64,000 nucleotides of DNA. Origin: JAUWPO01 sp965603285. GTDB taxonomy: Bacteria > Chloroflexota > Anaerolineae > Anaerolineales > UBA4823. The stretch covers positions 11,916 through 75,915 of the forward strand of contig CBFDCK010000002.1 in NCBI GenBank assembly GCA_965603285.1, given 5' to 3'. A program made the position numbers and the translations under genes. Numbering within the stretch: position 1 is the first letter of the stretch; each line of letters starts with the position of its first letter. The notes beneath the pieces are model-generated. The model ran no database searches. It was given only the letters and a program-made list of their open reading frames with translations, and had not been told where the DNA came from. Of the stretch, positions 1 to 9,441 are shown piece after piece.

Positions 1-1900
1 TGATATATCCAACTATCTCGTCTCCAGGAGCCGGATTACAGCATCGAGCCAATGAGGTAAATAATCCTTTTATTCCCAAAACATTAACCGAACCTTCAGT
101 AACGGGTTTGTCCCCTTCAGCTTTCGGTTTAGGTAGTTCCACTTCATCTTCTTTATCGGTTATTGTGAGAAACTTAACTATTCTGGCGACTGGTAAATCA
201 CCTGTACCTAATGCAACGTACAAATCATCTACATTCCGGTATTCGAATTCACTCGCTAAACGTTCTATTCTCACATCTGCTAAACCAAGGCGGCGCAGTT
301 CTTTTTCCAAAACACCTTTCCCCTGCGCCATATTCTCTTCGCGCGCTTGTTGTTTAAACCACCTGCGAATTTTCGCCCTAGCTCGTTGGGTTTTCACCAA
401 TCCTAAATTAGGATTAAGCCAATCCCTGCTTGGACCTCCTCGTTTTGCTGTTAGTATTTCAACTTTATCCCCCGTCTTCAATTTGTAGTCTAAAGAGACG
501 AGTTTGCCATTTATTTTTCCTCCCCGGCAGCGGTGCCCTATATCTGTATGTACATGATATGCGAAATCAATTGGTGTGGAATCCACTGGCAAATCGATAA
601 TGTCACCTTTAGGGGTAAAAATATAGACACGGTCCTCAAATACATCGCTTTTCATACTATCCACAAATTCGCGTCCGTCTTCAACATCCTGGCGCCATTC
701 CATCAATGAACGTAGCCAATTAATGCGCTTTTCATAATCCTCATCTCTTGCAGCCCCCTCTTTGTAACGCCAATGGGCAGCAATACCGTATTCCGCATTC
801 TGATTCATTTCCGGTGTTCGTATTTGGATTTCCAGCGTCCTACCATCATCGAAATTCACTGCTGTGTGTAGCGAGCGGTAAAAGTTATCTTTTGGTGCGG
901 CAATATAATCGTCAAATTCACCCTGAATGGGTCGCCAATGAGCGTGAATAATCCCCAAGGAGGCGTAACACGACGGTATATCAGGGACAATAATCCGGAC
1001 CGCACGAACATCATAGACCATATCGAACGGCACATCCTTACGCATCATTTTCTTAAAAATCGAATAAATATGCTTAGGGCGGGCTGAAATTTCAGCTTGA
1101 ATTTCTGCTTGGTGCAGAACTTTTAATAGGTCGTTTTTAATAGATCCCATTTCTCGCTCACGAGATGATCTCAATTCAGCGAGATTATCAGTGATTTCCC
1201 GATATCTAACTGGGTTCACATAACGAAATCCTAAATCCTCTAATTCCCATTTTATCTGCCAGATACCTAATCGATTTGCTAACGGTGCAAAAATATCCAT
1301 GGTCTCTTGTGCAATACGAATTCGTTTCTGTTCTGGCATATAACCGAGAGTACGCATATTATGCAAACGGTCTGCAAGCTTGATTAGCACAACCCGAACA
1401 TCTTCCCCCATTGCTAAAAAGGTTTTCCGAAGCGTTTCTGATACTAAATCATAGCGTCTGCTTCTATGCAACTTTTCAACTTCTTCGTCAGGATTCTTAC
1501 CTCCCCTCCGGTCAGCTAACTGCCGCTCTTCTTCCTCTCGTTCTTGATCCTCCGGTCTTTGGTCACCGCGTGAAACTCGCGGTAATTGGGTTAATTTTGT
1601 CACTCCATCTACAAGAAGGGCGATCTCCTTACCAAACTCTCGATCCAAATCCTCCAATGTTATATCTGTATCCTCAACGGTGTCGTGCAGCAGCCCAGCT
1701 GAAACAACAGATGATGGTACACACAACTCTGCAAGTATGGAGGCGACAGATATACAATGATTAATATATGGTTCGCCCGATGCCCGTATTTGTCCCCTAT
1801 GCGCATTTTCTGCTACTTGATAAGCGCGTATCACTTGCTCACGATCAGCCTCGCTGTAGTTTTCTGGAAGTGATTTAGTTAAAGTGTCTATGCGCATCAT
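1..1900 (-). CDS. relA: RelA/SpoT family (p)ppGpp synthetase/hydrolase, 3' end cut off by window edge
   Basis: Bifunctional-type stringent-response enzyme that makes and degrades (p)ppGpp. The translated minus strand shows the N-terminal HD hydrolase domain (GLLHDTVEDT, then KLADRLHNMRT), the synthetase domain (YDVRAVRIIV, RSLHTAV, EIQIRTPEMN) and the TGS domain (IFTPKGDIIDLP, AYHVHTDIGHRC). It runs into the zinc-finger/helical region (RCCNPAPGDEI) before the window ends, so the C-terminal ACT domain is outside. About 633 codons are visible and remain open. Two adjacent ATGs (1898-1900 and 1895-1897) could serve as start; a weak purine stretch lies just upstream. The HD residues look intact, so hydrolase activity is expected. 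Divergently oriented from the secreted repeat protein. Confidence 0.95.
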   Translation of the reverse strand, partial: MMRIDTLTKSLPENYSEADREQVIRAYQVAENAHRGQIRASGEPYINHCISVASILAELCVPSSVVSAGLLHDTVEDTDITLEDLDREFGKEIALLVDGVTKLTQLPRVSRGDQRPEDQEREEEERQLADRRGGKNPDEEVEKLHRSRRYDLVSETLRKTFLAMGEDVRVVLIKLADRLHNMRTLGYMPEQKRIRIAQETMDIFAPLANRLGIWQIKWELEDLGFRYVNPVRYREITDNLAELRSSREREMGSIKNDLLKVLHQAEIQAEISARPKHIYSIFKKMMRKDVPFDMVYDVRAVRIIVPDIPSCYASLGIIHAHWRPIQGEFDDYIAAPKDNFYRSLHTAVNFDDGRTLEIQIRTPEMNQNAEYGIAAHWRYKEGAARDEDYEKRINWLRSLMEWRQDVEDGREFVDSMKSDVFEDRVYIFTPKGDIIDLPVDSTPIDFAYHVHTDIGHRCRGGKINGKLVSLDYKLKTGDKVEILTAKRGGPSRDWLNPNLGLVKTQRARAKIRRWFKQQAREENMAQGKGVLEKELRRLGLADVRIERLASEFEYRNVDDLYVALGTGDLPVARIVKFLTITDKEDEVELPKPKAEGDKPVTEGSVNVLGIKGLFTSLARCCNPAPGDEIVGYI

Positions 1901-1923
1901 ATCTGCTCTTTTTTCTAGTAATA

Positions 1924-1952
1924 AGTATAACCACGCCCCGCAATTGCATCAA
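1924..1952 (-). promoter_or_regulatory. Sigma-70 type promoter for relA
   Basis: On the minus strand TTGATG (1947-1952) and TATACT (1924-1929) are separated by 17 bp. The predicted transcript starts near 1917, giving a leader of about 17 nt before the relA ATG. Prediction from consensus only. Confidence 0.5.
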
Positions 1953-2069
1953 GGTGCATTCACTAATTAATTGATACATATTCATCAATATAGAAATATC
2001 CAAGTCGTTGGGTTGCCACTTAAAGTGAAATTTCATTCCAATAGATCAAATTTCTTCGTTAATGGGTTA

Positions 2070-2098
2070 TTGTCTTTTTTATAAAAATAGTGTACAAA
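2070..2098 (+). promoter_or_regulatory. Possible promoter for the secreted repeat protein
   Basis: TTGTCT (2070-2075), a 17-bp spacer and TACAAA (2093-2098) precede the 2158 start by about 55 nt. The -10 match is modest, so this is tentative. Confidence 0.3.
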
Positions 2099-2157
2099 TA
2101 GTAAGAAACAAGATTTGTGTTCATTTGGACTACAGTTATTGCGTATAGGAGATAATC

Positions 2158-2868
2158 ATGAAATATTTAGCGTCCTTCTCACTACTTCTGGCTCTGCTTG
2201 CTTCTCTCGTAGTTACTGCTCCTACCGTAGCAGCACCTCAATCTAGTATAATTCCTACTTTTAAGATCGAAAGTGTTTCGGCTGATAAAACAGTGACTAT
2301 ACGAACTCAAAATTTTCCTGCCCAAGATAGATTTGTTGTTACGATGGGTACAATGCATACCCGCGGCATCCATGGAATAACAGTCGCCACGGTATCATCA
2401 AAAGGTGGAGGTACCCTCAAGTATACATTTAAAATTCCTGCCGCATTAAAGGGTTCCTACCAGATCTCCATTAGGATGCAAAGTAACACCGGTTCAGGTT
2501 ACTATGCCTATAATTGGTTTTACAACAATACAGCCGGTACAGGAGGAGGGACGCATCATAATAACGGGTATAAGGGAATCCCCACCTTTATGATTACAGG
2601 CGTGGAAAGAAATAACACTGTAACAATTAAAACACATAACTTGCCACCGAAAGATAAGTTCAAGGTGCTCATGGGTCCAATGGGTACTCAAGGAGTCAAT
2701 GGATATCACGTTGACACAATTAATACTGGAAATGGTGGAAGTAAATCTTTTACGTTCAATATACCGCACCAACTTAAAGGTTCATATAAAATATCTATCC
2801 GCTTACAAAGTGTAACAGGTTCTGGTTATTACGCCTATAACTGGTTTTACAATAACACTACACATTAA
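2158..2868 (+). CDS. Secreted protein with two tandem repeats of about 90 residues, unknown function
   Basis: A 236-residue protein with a typical signal peptide (Lys then a long Leu/Ala/Val stretch, likely cleaved near residue 25 after TVAA). It is followed by two homologous units, roughly residues 32-125 and 142-236. Each unit shares the pattern V(T)I(R/K)T.N.P..D.F.V.MG.M.T.G..G, then a Gly/Ser turn, YTF or FTF, LKGSY.ISIR.QS.TGSGYYAYNWFYNN. The units are beta-rich, so an extracellular beta-sandwich or adhesive role is possible, but I do not recognise a named family. A Gly-rich linker (TAGTGGGTHHNNG) joins them. Shine-Dalgarno AGGAGA lies 6 nt before ATG. A strong terminator follows, so it is monocistronic. 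Confidence 0.85.
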   Translation: MKYLASFSLLLALLASLVVTAPTVAAPQSSIIPTFKIESVSADKTVTIRTQNFPAQDRFVVTMGTMHTRGIHGITVATVSSKGGGTLKYTFKIPAALKGSYQISIRMQSNTGSGYYAYNWFYNNTAGTGGGTHHNNGYKGIPTFMITGVERNNTVTIKTHNLPPKDKFKVLMGPMGTQGVNGYHVDTINTGNGGSKSFTFNIPHQLKGSYKISIRLQSVTGSGYYAYNWFYNNTTH

Positions 2869-2913
2869 ACTTCAAAGGTCAGCAATGACTTGTCACATGA
2901 TGTGTGTCATATT

Positions 2914-2943
2914 GAGCCTGCTTCGAGAAATCAAAGCAGGCTC
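2914..2943 (+). terminator. Intrinsic terminator after the secreted protein gene
   Basis: Perfect 10-bp inverted repeat (GAGCCTGCTT / AAGCAGGCTC) with a 10-nt loop, followed by a T-rich stretch. Confidence 0.75.
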
Positions 2944-3093
2944 TTACATTTAACTAATCTTACAAAATTCCTGATAAATGTGGTATAAAACCCTGTCGGC
3001 ATTTAATTGACTTTTCTAAATTTATGGAACAATCAATTAATTCTCATCCTAAATACGAAAACAAAAAATATCAATCATTGATAAGAGAAGTGG

Positions 3094-3732
3094 ATGCAAA
3101 AAAGAAACAATGAACAATGGCTGTCTGACTTGAGTACTTCTGGTCCGGACCAGGAAGCTGCCCTGCAAGACCTCAGAGCGATTATCGCTAAAGGCTTGCC
3201 TTATGGGGTTGGTAAGTATCTCTCGTCTGACAACCCTCAATTCGAGCCTCTAATTGATGAAGTAGCTCAAGAGACTTTACTACGAGTATTATCGCGCTTG
3301 GACACTTTTGAAGGTCGCAGTCAGTTTACCACCTGGGTGCATAAAATCGCTGTGCGTATCGCCTTGACTGAATTGCGTCGGAGAAAGTGGCGTGATGTCT
3401 CACTTGACAACATTATTGAAGATCAAACAATATCAGCAGCACCTCGAATTGTAGCCGATTCCTCCCCAAGCCCGGAAACTTCAGTAGAGCAAGCAGATAT
3501 GCTTGCCCAAGTTCAACGTTTGATAATGGAAGAACTCACAGATAAGCAGCGACAAGCTATGACCGCAATAAGCATTCAGGGAATGCCAATTGAAGAGGTT
3601 GCTCGTCGGATGAACACAACCCGAAATGCACTCTATAAATTACTACATGACGCACGATTGCGGCTCAAACATCGTATGGCTCAAGAAGGTCTTACGCCTG
3701 AGGATGTATTAACAATTTTCGAACAAGCGTAA
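3094..3732 (+). CDS. RNA polymerase sigma factor, ECF-like
   Basis: A 212-residue sigma-70 family protein. Region 2 spans roughly residues 50-110, with the core-binding and -10 recognition segment (EVAQETLLRVL, then FTTWVHKIAVRIALTELRR). Region 4 lies near residues 145-205 as a helix-turn-helix (DKQRQAMTAISIQGMPIEEV, then RNALYKLLHDARLRL). There is no sigma-1 or sigma-3 domain, which is the ECF architecture. The linker between regions is long and Ser/Pro rich. Start ATG has a purine-rich site (AGAAGTGG). It is followed 41 bp later by a zinc-motif protein that is the probable cognate anti-sigma factor, so the pair likely forms an autoregulated operon ended by the hairpin at 4141. Confidence 0.85.
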   Translation: MQKRNNEQWLSDLSTSGPDQEAALQDLRAIIAKGLPYGVGKYLSSDNPQFEPLIDEVAQETLLRVLSRLDTFEGRSQFTTWVHKIAVRIALTELRRRKWRDVSLDNIIEDQTISAAPRIVADSSPSPETSVEQADMLAQVQRLIMEELTDKQRQAMTAISIQGMPIEEVARRMNTTRNALYKLLHDARLRLKHRMAQEGLTPEDVLTIFEQA

Positions 3733-3773
3733 GAATATCACCTCACATCACATCTTAGTATCAGAGGAAAGTT

Positions 3774-4073
3774 ATGGATTGGATTGGATCAATCACTCAG
3801 AAACTCAGGAATGTATTTAAACCAACCACACAAAATCCCCAGTCTCAAAAAATTATGCTCACAAAACTAATGCATATGGTCGAACAAACGCAAGAAGAGG
3901 AAGATTCTTGCGATGATGTTCTGCAATTACTTGACGAATACGCCGAAATGGTGTCTCATGGTGAAGATGCAGAAAAGATGATGCCTTTAATTAAACATCA
4001 CTTGGATATGTGCCCTGATTGCCGGGAAGAGATCGAATCTCTTCTGTACGTAATACAATCTCAACAAATTTAA
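3774..4073 (+). CDS. Small soluble zinc-binding anti-sigma factor (ZAS-like)
   Basis: A 99-residue protein carrying an HxxxCxxC motif near its C-terminus (HHLDMCPDC), the signature of zinc-associated anti-sigma proteins, preceded by an acidic helical segment. No membrane segment is visible, so it is probably cytoplasmic and may respond to redox or metal stress rather than to an envelope signal. Position directly after the ECF sigma gene supports the role; a direct partner interaction is inferred. Shine-Dalgarno AGAGGAAA precedes the ATG. Confidence 0.7.
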   Translation: MDWIGSITQKLRNVFKPTTQNPQSQKIMLTKLMHMVEQTQEEEDSCDDVLQLLDEYAEMVSHGEDAEKMMPLIKHHLDMCPDCREEIESLLYVIQSQQI

Positions 4074-4140
4074 GTTCGCATCTTCTGGTACTAGTGGAAA
4101 AATTGCTATGTAACTAAAAGAAATTACAATATCTATTCTG

Positions 4141-4180
4141 AATCCGATAATCATCGTTTTGTGATATTATCGGATTTTAA
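4141..4180 (+). terminator. Intrinsic terminator of the sigma/anti-sigma operon
   Basis: Perfect 11-bp inverted repeat (AATCCGATAAT / ATTATCGGATT, 4141-4151 and 4166-4176) followed by TTTTAATT. Confidence 0.75.
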
Positions 4181-4224
4181 TTCCACTATATATCAACCAA
4201 ACAGAAATATGAATAGGCTATAAA

Positions 4225-4974
4225 ATGATATTCCCTCAATATGAAGGTAACATACCACAAATATCTACCGATCAGATGGTTGAAGTAGACAGTCTTATGA
4301 TCGATGAATATAAAATTGAGCTCGCTCAAATGATGGAAAATGCCGGACGCAATCTTGCACATCTTGCGCGGAAAAGATTCTTCAACGGCAATCCTCATAA
4401 TAAGGACGTTGTGATCCTAGCTGGTACTGGAGGTAACGGTGGAGGAGCGCTGGTTTGTGCGCGCCGTTTACATAACTATGGTGCAAAGGTGACGATTTTC
4501 TTAACAAACAACGAAGATATATTTAAGCCTGTTCCAGCCCACCAATTAGAGATCGCACGCCATATGGGAATACCAATATACCAAACCAATGCAATATCTT
4601 CGATTAATTCTTCCGATTTAATCATTGACGGAATGATTGGTTATAGCTTAAAAGGCAACCCTCGTGGTGGTGCAGAAAAATTAATACTTTGGGCGAACTC
4701 AAAAAACACCCCAATTCTAGCCCTCGATACACCGTCTGGTCTCGATACTACGACTGGCAAAACCTTCAATCCGGTAATTAGAGCGACAGTAACGATGACC
4801 CTTGCATTGCCAAAAACCGGACTGCTCTCCAATCATCTGAATGATATAGTCGGCGAGCTTTACCTTGCTGATATCAGTGTCCCACCATCACTTTATGCTC
4901 TACTTTCTCCACCAATACAGGTTGGGAGTATTTTCGAAAAAAGTGACATTGTTCACATACCAGGAATCAATTAA
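4225..4974 (+). CDS. nnrE: NAD(P)H-hydrate epimerase (YjeF N-terminal domain)
   Basis: A 249-residue protein repairing damaged nicotinamide cofactors by interconverting the R and S hydrates. The YjeF_N hallmarks are present: MMENAGRNLAHLA near residue 33, the nucleotide loop LAGTGGNGGGALVCARRL near residue 66, DGMIGYSLKGNPRG near residue 136, and LALDTPSGLDTTTG near residue 163 followed by a conserved T..LALPK segment. The ADP-dependent dehydratase (carbohydrate kinase-like) half that is often fused is absent, so this is the stand-alone epimerase form. The ribosome-binding site is weak. It lies between two operons with no obvious functional partner. Confidence 0.85.
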   Translation: MIFPQYEGNIPQISTDQMVEVDSLMIDEYKIELAQMMENAGRNLAHLARKRFFNGNPHNKDVVILAGTGGNGGGALVCARRLHNYGAKVTIFLTNNEDIFKPVPAHQLEIARHMGIPIYQTNAISSINSSDLIIDGMIGYSLKGNPRGGAEKLILWANSKNTPILALDTPSGLDTTTGKTFNPVIRATVTMTLALPKTGLLSNHLNDIVGELYLADISVPPSLYALLSPPIQVGSIFEKSDIVHIPGIN

Positions 4975-5119
4975 CTTCTTCAGTATAATAAGGGGTACTT
5001 ATTAACTTCAAGCAAGTTTTTTGCAAAAAAATTTTCGAATCGGGTCAGTGGTAAGTGTTGATACGAGAACTGCGTGATGTGGATGTCCAAGAACCCAATA
5101 ATGATGAGGGACAAAAGTA

Positions 5120-5392
5120 ATGGGACAAGACAATAGCCAGATTAATACTAAGCATATCCCCAAACGACTTGTTATAAATCTGATTATCGAATTCATTATA
5201 TACGGCGGATTAGTCACGCTATATTTTCTGGTAATTCTACGTTATCTCAATGAACCGATAAAAAACCTTTTTGATAATAATCTCACTGTTTATGCCATTG
5301 TTTCACTTATTTTAATCGGTCTTCAAGGGGTGCTATTAGAACGTCTAACCTTTTATGTCCTGGATTGGGTAGGATTGAAACGATTCGAGTAA
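5120..5392 (+). CDS. Small two-helix membrane protein preceding the TauE/SafE exporter
   Basis: A 90-residue protein with two hydrophobic segments (about residues 20-43 and 57-77) and a basic N-terminus; no recognised domain. Its stop codon is 4 bp before the start of the exporter gene and the site AGGGA lies 8 nt before its ATG, so the two are probably co-translated. A role as an accessory subunit of the exporter is inferred from position alone. Confidence 0.7.
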   Translation: MGQDNSQINTKHIPKRLVINLIIEFIIYGGLVTLYFLVILRYLNEPIKNLFDNNLTVYAIVSLILIGLQGVLLERLTFYVLDWVGLKRFE

Positions 5393-5396
5393 ACTG

Positions 5397-6293
5397 ATGG
5401 AATTCTTAATATCCGGAGTTACCATCAATCCAATCTTTCTAGCTGGTATTGGATTCCTGGTAGGCATACTAGGTGGTTTTTTCGGAGTCGGCGGCGGTTT
5501 CATCGCAGGTCCACTTATGTTCCTAACCGGTGTGCCAATGAATTTTGTTGTCGGTACAGATTTAGCCCATATGACCGGCAAATCGGTCGTAGCTGCACGC
5601 CGGCATCGGATTTTAGGTCATGTAGATATAAAACTCGGTTTAATAATGGTTGTAGGAACAATAATAGGGGTCGAAGCTGGTGCACAATTGTTTGAAAGCT
5701 TGAAGCAAACAGGACGTGTAGATCAATTCGTCGGTTGGATATATGTGGCTATCATGTTAGTCATCGGTAGTTTTATGTTTATTGAAAGCCTGCGTGCGAC
5801 ACAAATCATACGTACACAACGAATCTCAGCCAATGAGGCTGTAGGCTTCAAAGGATTATCACAGCGCATTTATGGAATACACATACCGCCAATGATCTCG
5901 TTTCCTGTGTCAGGTATCCGTTCTATCTCATTATGGACTGTATTACTGGTAGGTTTTATATCAGGTGTTCTGGCAGGTTTTTTAGGCGTAGGTGGCGGGT
6001 TTGTGCGAATGCCTCTGCTGGTATACGTGATAGGCGTTCCAACTCATATAGCTATAGGTACCGATCTTTTTGAAATAATATTCTCAGCTGGTTATGGAAC
6101 CCTTACTCATTCTTTAAAAGGTAATGTAGACATAATGATGGCATTGGTTATGCTCCTCGGGGCGGCGATCGGAGCACAAATAGGTGCCCTCTCGACAAGA
6201 TATTTTACAGGTCCACGTATTCGATTGTTATTTTCTTTTTTACCATTCATAGGAGCGATATTGGTCGCCTACAAATTAGTAAGTGGTAGTTGA
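5397..6293 (+). CDS. TauE/SafE family anion exporter
   Basis: A 298-residue inner-membrane protein of the TauE/SafE (DUF81) family, members of which move sulfite, sulfoacetate or other organic anions. It has two homologous halves, each opening with the diagnostic glycine motif (FGVGGGFIAGPLM near residue 28; LGVGGGFVRMPLL near residue 198) followed by a GTDL segment. About eight membrane helices are predicted by eye, split by a polar loop near residues 130-175. Probable operon with the upstream small membrane gene and the downstream stress protein (25-bp gap). The substrate cannot be read from sequence. Confidence 0.88.
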   Translation: MEFLISGVTINPIFLAGIGFLVGILGGFFGVGGGFIAGPLMFLTGVPMNFVVGTDLAHMTGKSVVAARRHRILGHVDIKLGLIMVVGTIIGVEAGAQLFESLKQTGRVDQFVGWIYVAIMLVIGSFMFIESLRATQIIRTQRISANEAVGFKGLSQRIYGIHIPPMISFPVSGIRSISLWTVLLVGFISGVLAGFLGVGGGFVRMPLLVYVIGVPTHIAIGTDLFEIIFSAGYGTLTHSLKGNVDIMMALVMLLGAAIGAQIGALSTRYFTGPRIRLLFSFLPFIGAILVAYKLVSGS

Positions 6294-6318
6294 TGTAGAC
6301 GTCTATTGAGGATTTTGT

Positions 6319-7161
6319 ATGCGTATATTACTTTGTATTAGCAACTTTCCATATGCTACCTCTACTGTAGAATTCGGGAAACTTATTATTAAGGTACTGC
6401 AATCGAAAGCAACAGTAATGTCTGTTCGTTCAGCATCTGAATCCCCACACGTGGGCGAATCGATTCTTAATAACGCATGCAAACTTCTCGACCTTACTTC
6501 GGTTTCAAAACTAATTCGGTATGGTACTCCCGCTGAACAGATCCTGGAAGAAATAAAAAATGGCGATTATGACTTAGTAATAATGGGGGCTCATGACCAG
6601 CCCTCGTTCGGAGAGCTGTTCTTAGGCTCTGTGTCAAGACGCATTGTCGATCAATCCCCTATCTCAGTTCTTATCGTTAGACAACCAAGTTCGAACCTAG
6701 ATAAGATTCTTGTTCCTATTGCCGGTCGCAAGGCATCAAATCCAACAGTGCAGATGAGCGCAAGACTTGCAAAAGCATTTAATGCCAAAATCACACTCCT
6801 ACACGTCGTCTCAATGATCCCAAGCATGTATTCTGGAATGGATCGTCTGGATGAAAATCTCTCAGAATTGCTCCAAACTGAAAGCAGAATTGCTCGCAAT
6901 ATCAGAGATTTTACAAGAATGCTTCGCTCCATCGGCATAGATGCGCATATTGAACTACGTCATGGAACCCCAATTGATGAGATTTTACGCGCTTTGGAAA
7001 AAGACAATTATGCATTACTGGTCATTGGTAGTTCCAAGCATAGCAGATTTAACCGTCTTTTCACAGATGAAATCGCACTCCAAGTAGTCGATCATGCTTT
7101 CTGCCCAGTATTAGTAATAAAAGAATTGACATCGATATCACCACAGGACAAAGCGGGATGA
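6319..7161 (+). CDS. Tandem universal stress protein (two UspA domains)
   Basis: A 280-residue cytosolic protein with two Usp domains, roughly residues 1-125 and 130-272. The first retains much of the ATP-binding G-2x-G-9x-G(S/T) pattern (MGAHDQPSFGELFLGSVS). The second (IGSSKHSRFNRLFTDE) lacks the second glycine, so nucleotide binding there is doubtful. Both domains end in a typical VLIV or VLVIK strand. It is the last gene of the plus-strand run starting at 5120, with Shine-Dalgarno GAGGAT. Pairing of a Usp protein with a transporter is common; a regulatory link is an inference. Confidence 0.88.
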   Translation: MRILLCISNFPYATSTVEFGKLIIKVLQSKATVMSVRSASESPHVGESILNNACKLLDLTSVSKLIRYGTPAEQILEEIKNGDYDLVIMGAHDQPSFGELFLGSVSRRIVDQSPISVLIVRQPSSNLDKILVPIAGRKASNPTVQMSARLAKAFNAKITLLHVVSMIPSMYSGMDRLDENLSELLQTESRIARNIRDFTRMLRSIGIDAHIELRHGTPIDEILRALEKDNYALLVIGSSKHSRFNRLFTDEIALQVVDHAFCPVLVIKELTSISPQDKAG

Positions 7162-7215
7162 ATTAATTCCGCCCCACCACTCAGTCTGATAAAACCTTCC
7201 ATTTTATATTTATTT

Positions 7216-9441
7216 TTACGGTTCTGGTGTGGGAGTGTCCGTCACAATAGGTGTAGGTGTTCGAGTAACATTGAACTGTGATTCCCATCGGTAAAGTTTT
7301 TGAGGAGAACCGTAAAAGTACGTCTCTACAATTCTGCGAAAAACTGGAGCTGCATATTCGGAGCCATCGCCGATATTCTCAATCATTACCGCAATGGCGA
7401 TATCAGGTTTATCTTCCTGTTCGGCAAATGAATAACCAGCAAACCAGGAATGCGGTTCCCCTGATCCCGATGTCGCTGTACCTGTCTTACCAGCAACAGG
7501 GAACTCTAATCCAGAAAATGCCCGGAATGCTGTGCCAGGTGGAATTTCACTAGAAACAACACCTACCATCCCCTCTTGTATCGCTTCCAGATTGACTTGA
7601 GAAACAGGTAGTTCGCCGATTACTTCTGGTTCTAATAAGAAAGTATCATTACCATCTTGTGTCACTATTTTTTCAACAACCTGGGGACGGTATAAAGTTC
7701 CCCCATTTCCTATAGCAGCCATAAAATTTGCTACTTGTAATGGTGTTACCTGTAAATCACCCTGCCCTATTGCCAGATTAATAGCATCCACTTCACTTTG
7801 TGGATCTGGTACCTGACCGGACTCTTCTTCAATGACATCAATTCCTGTAATGCTTCCTAAACCAAATCCACGCGCCATGTCAGAGATTGCAGTTGTTAAA
7901 CCCCGTTTATAAAGATCCAAACCTATATGCCAGAAATAAGGATTGCACGATCTAATCAACCCTCTTACCAGAGTTAAGGTCCCACTAGGACGCGTCACCC
8001 CATCGTTTTGAAAGCGTTCATAAGTCCAGTCATATCTTGGGAAACCAAATAATTCATCAAACACATAACCACATTCGTAAAGAGTATCAGGAGTATATAC
8101 ACCACTTTCCAAAGCCGCAGCCATTGTTATCACTTTAAATACAGAACCCAACGGGTATTGACCTTGAGCGGCTCGATTAAAATGTGGGTTATCCGGGTTA
8201 CTTGTTATTTCCGAAATTAAGTTACTCCAGTTGATATTCTCAAACTCATATGCGTTCGGATTAAAAGACGGCGAAGAAGCCATCGCTAATAATCGTCCTG
8301 TGTCACGCTCTATGACCACTACAGCGCCACGACGGAAACCGGCAATTGCCTCCTGTGCGGCTTTCTGTAAGTCATAATCGATAGTTGTATAAATATCCTG
8401 TCCAGGTTGACTTACCGCAGAACCCATGTCTTTTATTGGTTTTCCATCGCTGTCAAACACGAATAAATCTCCACCGTTTGAGCCGCCTATAATCGAATTC
8501 CCCCATCTCTCGATTCCTTCACGTCCTACTCGCTCGCTGCCTTGATATCCTTGGCTGCGGAATTCTTCAATTTCATCTTCTTGAATTGAGCTGACGTATC
8601 CAACAATATGTGGTCCAACACCCCCATCTGGATAAAACCGTGAATTATACGATGAAGCAACGATAGCCCCCCAACTTGATAATATATTTAATCGCGCTGG
8701 ATCCTCATCAGACGCAACTTCACCCATTGGTAGATACGCACCCGGTAAAGCCTCCTCAATCATTTCCTGGATTACACCAGCCTGTATACCTGTCACCCGC
8801 GCAAGTAAAGTGACGATTCCAAAATCCTCTTCTAGGTCAATATAATCTGGATATAAACCGATAGCAGTTGCTTCTGTCTGAAGTGCCAGGGGTTCACCAT
8901 CGCGGTCATATATGGTTGAACGGGGTGGAATATCATAATCCATTTTGAGATAATTACCATCCGCTAATTCAGGCAGCATCAAGGTATTGTCCCATTGAAT
9001 ACGCCATTGTCCACCTTCCAAATCAAGATTCATTGAATAGTCACGAATAATGTCCCCAATAATGGAGCTGTGTAATTTTATTTTATATTCAATTTTGGAG
9101 TTTGCAGTGCTTGTTTCAGAATTAATAATATCGTAATCAAGCTCACTCAACGCAACTTCATTTGATAGTTCTGTGTATTGTTGGACGAATTGTTCTTCTG
9201 TGATCGTTTGTTTTGATGCCGAGGTGAGCGCTCTATACATTTCCTGGTAATCACCCTGCTTCCATGCAAATAAAAATCCCTTTGCAGTTGTTTCTGCATC
9301 TGGTACTGAAGTCGTTATCACCTCAGGTGATGGAAGTGTGTCAGTGACAATAGCAGCAGAAATGGTTTCTTCTCCCGTATTATTACTGCAGCCTGCTAGC
9401 AATAATAGGACTACAATTGTTATGTATTGTTTGATCTTCAT
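7216..9441 (-). CDS. Penicillin-binding transpeptidase with NTF2-like domain, probable lipoprotein
   Basis: A 741-residue class B penicillin-binding protein that cross-links peptidoglycan. A lipobox (LLLAGC, Cys18) suggests lipid anchoring instead of the usual uncleaved helix. Domains in order: MecA-type NTF2-like domain (about 50-155), the PBP dimerisation or pedestal region (about 165-340, RSTIYDRDGEPLA), and the transpeptidase (about 355-700). Catalytic motifs are intact: SVFK (Ser433), SCN (Ser498) and KTG (Lys652, followed by TATSG). The C-terminus ends in a Thr/Pro repeat. No strong Shine-Dalgarno is visible. It is convergent with the Usp gene and stands alone; mono-functional, as no glycosyltransferase domain is present. 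Confidence 0.92.
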   Translation of the reverse strand: MKIKQYITIVVLLLLAGCSNNTGEETISAAIVTDTLPSPEVITTSVPDAETTAKGFLFAWKQGDYQEMYRALTSASKQTITEEQFVQQYTELSNEVALSELDYDIINSETSTANSKIEYKIKLHSSIIGDIIRDYSMNLDLEGGQWRIQWDNTLMLPELADGNYLKMDYDIPPRSTIYDRDGEPLALQTEATAIGLYPDYIDLEEDFGIVTLLARVTGIQAGVIQEMIEEALPGAYLPMGEVASDEDPARLNILSSWGAIVASSYNSRFYPDGGVGPHIVGYVSSIQEDEIEEFRSQGYQGSERVGREGIERWGNSIIGGSNGGDLFVFDSDGKPIKDMGSAVSQPGQDIYTTIDYDLQKAAQEAIAGFRRGAVVVIERDTGRLLAMASSPSFNPNAYEFENINWSNLISEITSNPDNPHFNRAAQGQYPLGSVFKVITMAAALESGVYTPDTLYECGYVFDELFGFPRYDWTYERFQNDGVTRPSGTLTLVRGLIRSCNPYFWHIGLDLYKRGLTTAISDMARGFGLGSITGIDVIEEESGQVPDPQSEVDAINLAIGQGDLQVTPLQVANFMAAIGNGGTLYRPQVVEKIVTQDGNDTFLLEPEVIGELPVSQVNLEAIQEGMVGVVSSEIPPGTAFRAFSGLEFPVAGKTGTATSGSGEPHSWFAGYSFAEQEDKPDIAIAVMIENIGDGSEYAAPVFRRIVETYFYGSPQKLYRWESQFNVTRTPTPIVTDTPTPEP

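Noticed and set aside
108..488. 126-codon plus-strand frame in relA
   Set aside because: Antisense to the TGS and helical region of relA, which is unambiguous.
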